NCBI RefSeq assembly: GCF_051851475.1
Contig: NZ_JBPUSJ010000012.1
Location: 69,070-133,069, forward strand
DNA: 64,000 nt
Direction of reading: 5' to 3'
Source of the DNA: Carboxylicivirga taeanensis
Lineage (GTDB): Bacteria; Bacteroidota; Bacteroidia; Bacteroidales; Marinilabiliaceae
Shown here: in pieces, positions 24,751-31,501 of the stretch
Layout of the letters: each line of letters starts with the position of its first letter
Position numbering within the stretch: the first letter of the stretch is position 1
Notes under the pieces: generated by a model
What the model was told of the DNA's origin: nothing
What the model saw: the letters and a program-made list of their open reading frames with translations, nothing else
The model's database searches: none
Position numbers and translations under genes: made by a program

Positions 24751-25784
24751 CTATTCCGGACTAACGTAAGTCGGGTCAACCGCACTGCGATAGTAGTGGC
24801 GGAAACCGAGTACCGCATCAGTTAGTTCAGGCACTCCCAGCATAACATCTCCTTCGGTGTAATAATCTCTGGAGTAATAGGTTTGCGTGGTACCTTCAAC
24901 AAACTTAACAATAGACATGCCCGGAGCACTAAAAGGAGCGCCGTTAAACTCTCCACTCATGGTCCAGGTGGCCATATAAATGTCATCTACTATGGTTTCA
25001 TCCTCAACAATGGTATACAAGTTGGAAGATCCGGTAAACAGACGCGCCAGAAATTGAGCCATGGTTTCGGGGCCATTTATGTCAACAATAGGGTCGTGGT
25101 ATTCATAGTTATCCGTCAGATATGGAAGCACGTCAGACCAGTTTTCGGCATTTATTTCAACCAGCTGGCGACCAACCTGCAACTGGCTGGTAGCTAGTTC
25201 ATTTTTCAGCTGCATTTGTGTTATCTCTGAGTTTTGGGATTCAGAGGGGAACGGGCAGTCAAAGGTGGGATCGACGGCACACCTGTAGTAGGTTCTGAAA
25301 CCTGCGATAGCTTCATCCAAGCCGGGGATGGTGGCCATAATATCGCCTTCTGAATAGTAGTCGCGCTGATAGTACACTTGTGTAGAATTGGGGCGAAACT
25401 TAAAATAGAGATGCCCTTGGCCTGATAGGGTACATCCAGAAAATCCCTGCTCATAATCCATGTTGCTGAATAGATGTCGCCAATGAGGGTTTCGTCCTCA
25501 ATAGTAGTAACCAGGTTGGGCGAGGCTTCTATGATTAGCTGGTTGAGGAAGGCCGTCATGTTTTCAATTCCTTCGATATCAACAATGGGGTCGTGGTACT
25601 CGATGTCGTCAGTGTAGTAGGGCAGAACTTCATCGACATTGGGTGCCTGCACTTCGAGCAAGGCGCGTCCAATTTCGAGACGCTGCTGGTGGAGCGGCGG
25701 TGAACTGTCGTTTGAGCAGCTCTGAGCTGCCAGAATAATGATGCTGCCGGTGAGCATCTTGAATGCATGGATAAACTTTCTCAT
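24751..25784 (-). pseudogene. Double SnoaL/NTF2-like lipoprotein interrupted by a frameshift
   Basis: One gene is split over two frames. From the ATG at 25784 the first frame gives a lipoprotein signal (IILAAQSC) and a domain with VLPYYTDDIEYHDPIVDIEG and DETLIGDIYSATWIMS, ending its sensible reading at GISIL. The second frame resumes with KFRPNSTQVYYQRDYYSEGD and continues into a second copy (VLPYLTDNYEYHDPIVDING, DETIVDDIYMATWTMS) up to 24751. Comparing the two copies (GISI-KF against GMSIVKF) places the loss of one base at about 25401-25406, beside a T-run. It is either a recent mutation or a read error. The domains look like SnoaL-type ligand-binding folds; function unknown. Confidence 0.82.
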
Positions 25785-26033
25785 GGATATAACCTCTTTA
25801 ATGGTTTGATTAATTGATTTAATACACACTATTTTTACTATAACAGGTAAATAGTTAGTTCCTTGTAATTTAGTACATGTGTTAATGAATGTAAATTATT
25901 CAGCCAATAAAATGGTAAGAAATAGCCGAATGAGCATTTAACAGGTGCACATTAATTAGCACTTAAGTAACGCTTTTGCTTGTTCAGGTGTTTAAAGTTG
26001 GGCCCGATGCACCGTGTACTACCTACTTATTTC

Positions 26034-26041
26034 TATCTTTG
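26034..26041 (+). promoter_or_regulatory. -7 promoter element of trmD
   Basis: TATCTTTG lies 20 bp before the trmD ATG; no clear -33 partner is seen. Confidence 0.45.
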
Positions 26042-26060
26042 CGAAAAATCAGAATTCATC

Positions 26061-26738
26061 ATGCGCATAGATATATTGACACTTTTCCCGGAGATGTTTG
26101 AAGGGCCATTGACCCAATCAATTATGAAACGTGCCGTTGACAAGGGCTTGGTAGAGATGCATTTTCATGATATCCGCGATTATACCATGGATAAGCATAA
26201 AAAAGTGGATGATTATGCTTTTGGGGGAGGCGCCGGCATGGTGATGACCATTCAGCCCATCGCCGATCTGATTGATAAACTGAAAGCTGAAAGAGCGTAT
26301 GAGCATGTTATTTACATGACACCCGACGGTCAGCGTTTTGAACAACGCATTGCCAATACCTTGTCGCTATGTGGAAACATCATGATTTTATGTGGCCATT
26401 ATAAGGGAGTCGATCAGCGCATACGCGATCACTATGTGACCATGGAACTATCCATTGGCGATTATGTGCTGACTGGCGGTGAGCTGGCTGCTGCTGTGGT
26501 GAGTGATGCCATTATTCGCCTCATACCGGGCGTGATGTCGGACGAAACATCAGCTTTGACTGACAGTTTTCAGGATGGGCTACTATCGCCTCCTGTATAC
26601 ACCCGCCCGGCTGATTACAATGGCTGGAAGGTGCCGGAAGTGCTGCTAAGCGGTAACCAGGCCAAGATTGATGAATGGCGCGAGCAACAAGCCTATGAAC
26701 GCACGAAGCAGATACGTCCTGATTTGTTGGAGGAGTAG
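26061..26738 (+). CDS. trmD: tRNA (guanine-N1)-methyltransferase
   Basis: A 225-residue SPOUT methyltransferase that makes m1G37 in tRNAs, needed for reading-frame maintenance. The ATG at 26061 begins the conserved MRIDILTLFPEMFEGPL; upstream in-frame codons are discarded because the promoter element overlaps them. Conserved parts are DIRDYTMDKHKKVDDYAFGG, MTPDGQRFEQ, ILCGHYKGVDQRI and the trefoil-knot S-adenosylmethionine site SIGDYVLTGGELAA. It is not accompanied by rpsP, rimM or rplS, unlike in many bacteria. Confidence 0.95.
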   Translation: MRIDILTLFPEMFEGPLTQSIMKRAVDKGLVEMHFHDIRDYTMDKHKKVDDYAFGGGAGMVMTIQPIADLIDKLKAERAYEHVIYMTPDGQRFEQRIANTLSLCGNIMILCGHYKGVDQRIRDHYVTMELSIGDYVLTGGELAAAVVSDAIIRLIPGVMSDETSALTDSFQDGLLSPPVYTRPADYNGWKVPEVLLSGNQAKIDEWREQQAYERTKQIRPDLLEE

Positions 26739-26766
26739 CGTTAGATTCGTTCCTTTTGAATAAAGC

Positions 26767-26884
26767 GGCCCCACGCTCGGCGTAGTGTTCCACTTCGTCG
26801 TATAAGCTTTGCTTTTAACAGTTAACCGTTAGGTAGTAACAGACTACATGGCAGATAAAGCGAAGTTACAAACTTCGCTTAGCG
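26767..26884 (+). repeat. 118-bp direct repeat, copy 1
   Basis: It matches 27646-27763 without gaps, with six substitutions (~95%). It contains AAGCGAAG/CTTCGCTT as a near-terminal hairpin and a TAACAGTTAACCGTTA segment. No coding frame is credible. Confidence 0.88.
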
Positions 26885-26990
26885 TGGATGGACGTAATAA
26901 AACATTACCACGCAAAGGGATTCGTGCTGAAACGGGGTGATGCTTCATTAAATTGCTTGTTTATTTAGAATTATTTTAGACAGGTAAAAA

Positions 26991-27021
26991 TTTGCATTTG
27001 ACAATTTCGGTCGTATTTTTA
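26991..27021 (+). promoter_or_regulatory. Possible plus-strand promoter opposing the small membrane-peptide gene
   Basis: TTTG (26991-26994), exactly 19 nt, then TATTTTTA (27014-27021), one base off TAnnTTTG. A transcript from here would be antisense to the gene at 27064-27174. Confidence 0.4.
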
Positions 27022-27035
27022 TCAAAATAAAAAAA

Positions 27036-27055
27036 CGCCGGATGGGGGTCCGGCG
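27036..27055 (-). terminator. Terminator of the small membrane-peptide gene
   Basis: CGCCGGA (27036-27042) pairs with TCCGGCG (27049-27055). On the minus strand it is followed by seven T (27035-27029), so it ends transcripts coming from the small gene. Confidence 0.88.
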
Positions 27056-27063
27056 CTTAAAAA

Positions 27064-27174
27064 TTAAATGAAGAAAATTGATATTGCTTGCAAAGCTATC
27101 ATCACAAGGGCAAGCAAGTAATCAATGAGCCTCGACCTGTCGGGATGCTCGATAGTTAAATTAATAATCTTCAT
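27064..27174 (-). CDS. 36-residue single-span membrane peptide
   Basis: A short frame with its own promoter and terminator, missed by length cut-offs. It starts MKIINLTIEHPDRSRL, a polar/charged N terminus, and continues as a ~20-residue hydrophobic helix (IDYLLALVMIALQAISIFFI) ending at the stop codon. This fits a small inner-membrane peptide. The ATG is ~60 nt downstream of the predicted transcription start and the terminator hairpin starts 9 bases past the stop. No family is recognised. Small regulatory membrane protein or type I toxin are possibilities. A 17-codon frame on the opposite strand is judged a shadow. Confidence 0.6.
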   Translation of the reverse strand: MKIINLTIEHPDRSRLIDYLLALVMIALQAISIFFI

Positions 27175-27243
27175 AAACGATTATCTTTAAATTAGTAAAA
27201 AATTGAGAAAGCTGCTGATATTTCAGTGGCTTTTGTTGTCAAA

Positions 27244-27275
27244 CAAAGGTACTTATAGTTGTAAGTTGGAGCAAA
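27244..27275 (-). promoter_or_regulatory. Promoter of the small membrane-peptide gene
   Basis: Minus strand TTTG (27275-27272), 20 nt, TACCTTTG (27251-27244), an excellent match to the Bacteroidota consensus. Confidence 0.7.
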
Positions 27276-27645
27276 TATTAGTTATTAACACTTAACAAAA
27301 GTTGTCCATAATTATTTGTTTATGGCCAGATAATCAAGTGTCTATGCGCTTATTAGCTTCCAGAAAGTTTTCCATAATGAAATTTTTATCAACTCTTTAA
27401 TTAAAAACATTGCAAGCTATTGATATTTAGATAAATATTTATAATGAGATGTGTGTTTTACGGGTGTTTATATGTGAAAAATCGTTGTTTAATAGTAATT
27501 ATTTAATCATAAAAGATATCCATAATCTGGAAAATTATTAACAGCGAATTAATTATTTTCAGGTGATGCTTGTGGATTTAACTTTCTCACTTGGTATGTA
27601 GGTATTCGAATTGCGTTGCTGATGGTGGATGAAAACCAAGCGATA
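27276..27645. other. AT-rich gene-free stretch with three TCCATAAT motifs
   Basis: About 370 bp without a plausible frame. TCCATAAT occurs at 27305-27312, 27371-27378 and 27519-27526, each preceded by an A-rich AAAG(T/A) context. A TTGCGTTGCTGATG at 27611-27624 is shared with the 258-bp repeats. Nothing else is recognised. Confidence 0.5.
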
Positions 27646-27763
27646 GGCCCCACGCTCTGCGTAGTGTTCCACTTCGTGGTATAGGCTTTGCTTTTAACAG
27701 TTAACCGTTAGGTAATAACAGACTACATTGCAGATAAAGCGAAGCTACAAACTTCGCTTAGCG
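27646..27763 (+). repeat. 118-bp direct repeat, copy 2
   Basis: The ungapped partner of 26767-26884 in the same orientation, 879 bp downstream. The two copies bracket the small membrane-peptide gene and the AT-rich stretch. Confidence 0.88.
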
Positions 27764-27815
27764 AGAAGAGAGATTGCCTGTGCCAACCTTGTTTTGTTTG
27801 GTCGCGAGGGAGGTG

Positions 27816-28418
27816 TTAGTCTAATCTGTTTCCATGCTTATCAATATAGAACCATTCGTCAGCTTCCACTCGCGAGTGCTCATCGTATTTGTTTTTAACC
27901 ACCTCAGCGTCCAGGGTTACTTTTGCCAGGCCGTTTTCAAACCACCAGGCAAAGTCATACCTGCAAGGGATGATTACTTGTCCGTATTGGTTGGCATAAC
28001 CCATTTTGCCATTTCGTTTAACCCGAACCAGACCTTCCTGAAAATAATCTGGCCCATTGTCAAAACTAACGATGTCGAAAAGCGTATTTTGCTCGCTGTC
28101 GATGGCAAGCCACTTTCCGTATGAGCCATCGTTTGAGTAATCGATAACACAAGCGAAGTGCTTAAGGGTGTCTGTTCCTAAATAGGCATATTTTCCAAAG
28201 GGAATAACAGTGTCGCAACGTTCATTGATATAAGCCACCGGAGCACCATATTGAAGGTACTCTTCATTTGTAACCGCTATTAAAACACCCTGTATAAGGG
28301 TGTCTTGCTTACTTTTGTCAAAATAGTTACCGCTGGTTGTTTTTGTGCTGTGCGTTTGTGCACAAGCCAGTAAAACTATTTGACTGATGACTAGTAGAAT
28401 GGTTCGACTGATCCTCAC
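27816..28418 (-). CDS. WG-repeat lipoprotein
   Basis: A 200-residue exported lipoprotein: signal with lipobox LLAC (Cys near residue 19). The C-terminal half has WG-type beta repeats (GLVRVKRNGKMGYANQYGQV, then IPCRYDFAWWFENGLAKV, and EWFYIDKHGNRLD). WG proteins are thought to be binding or scaffold modules on the envelope; no ligand can be named. It follows the AddB-like gene at 9 bp on the same strand and may share its transcript, though the functions look unrelated. Confidence 0.78.
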   Translation of the reverse strand: MRISRTILLVISQIVLLACAQTHSTKTTSGNYFDKSKQDTLIQGVLIAVTNEEYLQYGAPVAYINERCDTVIPFGKYAYLGTDTLKHFACVIDYSNDGSYGKWLAIDSEQNTLFDIVSFDNGPDYFQEGLVRVKRNGKMGYANQYGQVIIPCRYDFAWWFENGLAKVTLDAEVVKNKYDEHSRVEADEWFYIDKHGNRLD

Positions 28419-28427
28419 TTTATCTAC

Positions 28428-31280
28428 TTATCGGTTACACAACGATTTATAGGGGCAAAAGCGGCATTTGGTGATGTCTTCCACCGGCTGAAAGGGAATA
28501 TCCGGGTTGTAAAGATCGGCCAGCAAGTTGTCAAGCCCGGCTTTAAATTCATTTTGTACGCTTTGCAACAGTATGGGGCTTTTACTTTTGCCATCTTTGA
28601 TAAACAATTGCGTATTGTAATCCGATTTAAACACATCTCTTACCCAAATTACACCAGGCTGAAGCGGAACTGGCTGGTTGGCTGTTTCATCCAATATGAG
28701 TGAATAGAGCAGGGTTTGAAAGGTGGCCTTAATTTTTTTATGCTTATCGGTGTTGAACAGGTCTTCAACAGAGTTAATGGTGGCATCGCCAGTACCGGTT
28801 TTGTAGTCCATCACGCGCAGCAGGCCATCTTTGCTTTCGAGGCGATCGATGTAACCACCAATGTTCAAATGCAGCCCGTTGCTGTTGTAGCTGTGCTCCA
28901 CTTTGCGTTCCAGTTCAACAATGGTAAAGGGCGCTCTTTCTTTTTCGAGTTTAAGGAACTGCAGCAGATAGCGTCGTATTACTTCAAACACCATCACATT
29001 TTTACCGTGTATTTCGGTAAAGGCGTTTTTCCCTTTTTCATAATCGCTCAGGTGCTCGTTAAAGCCATTGCGTATCAGCTCGTCAATGCGTTTTTTATTT
29101 TTTATCCAGCCCTCAATAGTGGCTGCGTCCACTTCTTGGCCTTCCAGGGGTTTATACAGGTTTTCTACCACATCGTGAAAAATTAAACCAAAAATGCGTG
29201 CATCGGCCTCTTCAGTTATTTCCTGTGGCTCGCTGATATTTGCAACTTTTTGATAGTAAAAGCGCATGGAGCACTCGATGTAAACAGAAAGGGCACTGGG
29301 CGAAAGAAAACGCTGATTACCGGCTTTGTATTTATTTAGCTCGCTAAGAACAGCTGGTGTTTTTTGAGCTATGGGCTGCGGGGCCCCAAGCAAAGACACG
29401 CTGTCGGATGTTGTATGGCTGTTTACCTGTGCATTAAACTCGTATTTGAGCTGATACAGGTAACGGCTCATTTCGTTGGCTTTCATGCCCTGGGCACCGG
29501 TGGAGTAGAGCAGTTCTACTTTTTTGGCCCGGTGGATCAGGCGGAAAAAATAGTAGGAGAAGATGGCGTCCTGAAACTCAATGGTTGGCAGCTCAAAACC
29601 TGCCCGCAAAGTGGCCGGGATAAAGGTGTTGGGGGCTGATGTGCGCGGAAATACCCCTTCGTTCAAATCGAGTATAATTAGTTTGTCAAAATCGAGGGCG
29701 CGTGTTTCCAATATTCCCATTACCTGCAAGCCGGCCAGGGGCTCCCCTTTAAATGGAACCGTTTGAAAATCGGCCAGCTTTTTAAACAGCTTAATCCAGG
29801 TTTCGGGCAGCAGTTCGTGTTGCTGATTCTGCTCCAGTAAATCCTGCAGGCGCACAATGCTTTTGTGCAGTGCGAATACAAACTCCTGTTCCAGTAGTTT
29901 ATCTTCCTGTGGTTGCAGCAGCTCATATATTTTTGAGAGAATACTAACCAGGTAAGCGGCCAAATCAGTGCCATTGGTCACTTTTGCAAACAACAGTTTA
30001 AACAGATCGTTGCTGTGCAGCTCATTGGCTTTAACAAAAATATAGTTTCCCTTTACCAGCTTTTTGTGCAGTGCCCGGCAATCTTCTTCGGCCAGCAATG
30101 AAATGTACTGATGCTGTAAAATGGGTAACACATGACGGTGGTACAACCAGGTGCCCTCTTTGCTGCTTCGCGCATTGCGCTGTAAGTCAAACAGCAGGTT
30201 AACCAGTCCGAATACCGGTGTGTTGTTCAAAGGGTAGCCCATTGTTATGTTCACCCGGTCCACATTACCTGGTATCCCATGCAAGGTTGGCATCAGCATG
30301 GTTTCGTCGGCCAAAACAACCGCTGTTTTCAGGTCACTTTCATATTCTTTGGTCAAAAAGGTGTGCACTGATTTTAGCTGTTCGGTCGGATTAGCCACTG
30401 CTGTGATGCTTACTTCCGGGCCCGCTTCATTGAGCGGTAAAATAAAATCTTTAGGAGCGGGGTAGCGCAAACGGTTTTCATTCAGAAACAAACCGGGTCC
30501 ACGGCTTTGAAACACATCGTTTTCCGTATTTTCCATCCATGGTGAATAGTCCCAGAAAAAATCGGCCAGCTGTCGCTTTCGCAGATTATCCATTAGTTTT
30601 CGCTCCGCCGGCGTTAACGCATTCAGCCCCACAAAAATCACTTTCTTCCACTTAATTTCCGGCAGGCTGTTGTTAATTATTTTTTCGGTTACTTCGCGGT
30701 AAATCATGCCTTCGTAGGCCAGCGAATGGCCTTGCAGCTGCTTAATAAAAGCCTTATAGATGTGTGGGATGTGTTCCCAGTTTTCCAGAAAATGGTTTTG
30801 GTGCGATGACAGTTGTTCTGCTTTAAAAGTACCCCAGAATGTTTTAATGGCTTCCAGCTGTTTCTCATTCAGGTGGCTGTAATCGTCATCCAGCTCTTTA
30901 AAGGCAATCAGGTTGGAAAACAGTTGATCAACCTCTACCAGGTATTTATCTATATCGTCAAAATCACCCAAAAACAGTTCGCCCCAGGGCAGAAATTCAT
31001 CGAAGCTAAGGTCCTTTTTGGTCACCGAATTGTAAACCTGATGAAGGGTAAACAGCAAGGTGATGTTATCGGCCGGAATCAACTTCGACAATGAGGCGAA
31101 AAAATCATTCACAGTAAGTATTTGAGGTGCCCAGGAAGGGCCGTCCACCAGTTGCCTCAGGTGGTTGGTAAAAAAGATACCCGCCCGCTGACTGGGGAAT
31201 ACAAAGCAGTAGTCTGCTAAATCTGCTTTGGCGTTCTGGTGATAATAGGAGGCTATGGCGTTAAGGAATCCGGATGTCAT
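28428..31280 (-). CDS. AddB-like PD-(D/E)XK nuclease/inactive helicase subunit
   Basis: A 950-residue protein resembling the AddB/RexB-type subunit of double-strand-break processing complexes. The N terminus (CFVFPSQRAGIFFTNHL) is the degenerate helicase part. The C terminus holds a nuclease domain with RVMDYKTGTGDA, and the Cys of YIECSMRFYYQ plus the three of CRFCPYKSLC can form the iron-sulfur clamp of this family. It would resect DNA ends together with an AddA-like helicase-nuclease, which is not in the window. The family is well conserved in Bacteroidota. No frameshift is seen. Confidence 0.82.
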   Translation of the reverse strand: MTSGFLNAIASYYHQNAKADLADYCFVFPSQRAGIFFTNHLRQLVDGPSWAPQILTVNDFFASLSKLIPADNITLLFTLHQVYNSVTKKDLSFDEFLPWGELFLGDFDDIDKYLVEVDQLFSNLIAFKELDDDYSHLNEKQLEAIKTFWGTFKAEQLSSHQNHFLENWEHIPHIYKAFIKQLQGHSLAYEGMIYREVTEKIINNSLPEIKWKKVIFVGLNALTPAERKLMDNLRKRQLADFFWDYSPWMENTENDVFQSRGPGLFLNENRLRYPAPKDFILPLNEAGPEVSITAVANPTEQLKSVHTFLTKEYESDLKTAVVLADETMLMPTLHGIPGNVDRVNITMGYPLNNTPVFGLVNLLFDLQRNARSSKEGTWLYHRHVLPILQHQYISLLAEEDCRALHKKLVKGNYIFVKANELHSNDLFKLLFAKVTNGTDLAAYLVSILSKIYELLQPQEDKLLEQEFVFALHKSIVRLQDLLEQNQQHELLPETWIKLFKKLADFQTVPFKGEPLAGLQVMGILETRALDFDKLIILDLNEGVFPRTSAPNTFIPATLRAGFELPTIEFQDAIFSYYFFRLIHRAKKVELLYSTGAQGMKANEMSRYLYQLKYEFNAQVNSHTTSDSVSLLGAPQPIAQKTPAVLSELNKYKAGNQRFLSPSALSVYIECSMRFYYQKVANISEPQEITEEADARIFGLIFHDVVENLYKPLEGQEVDAATIEGWIKNKKRIDELIRNGFNEHLSDYEKGKNAFTEIHGKNVMVFEVIRRYLLQFLKLEKERAPFTIVELERKVEHSYNSNGLHLNIGGYIDRLESKDGLLRVMDYKTGTGDATINSVEDLFNTDKHKKIKATFQTLLYSLILDETANQPVPLQPGVIWVRDVFKSDYNTQLFIKDGKSKSPILLQSVQNEFKAGLDNLLADLYNPDIPFQPVEDITKCRFCPYKSLCNR

Positions 31281-31501
31281 AAGGTCGAATTTTGATTAAC
31301 AAATGTACTATGTTTTTTTGGTTTGCCTCGTCAATTTGAGCCGCAGTCCATAGCCTTTTTAAATAAACAACCAAATAAAAATAGCAGATAAAAAGGTGTT
31401 TTATAATAGCTTTTAAAGGCTAAAAATATTTTAACTTTAATGTCATTTAGTTGTTAAAAGAGGAAAGAAATACAAAATGTTTTTCTCACGAAAATAGTTT
31501 T

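Noticed and set aside
25401..25406. Programmed -1 ribosomal frameshift in the SnoaL-like gene
   Set aside because: The local bases do not form a good slippery heptamer in the zero frame and no stimulatory structure is evident; a lost base explains the data better.
27068..27121. 17-codon plus-strand frame opposite the small membrane-peptide gene
   Set aside because: It is shorter, hydrophilic and lacks a terminator in its direction; treated as a shadow, though it would be read by the possible antisense RNA.
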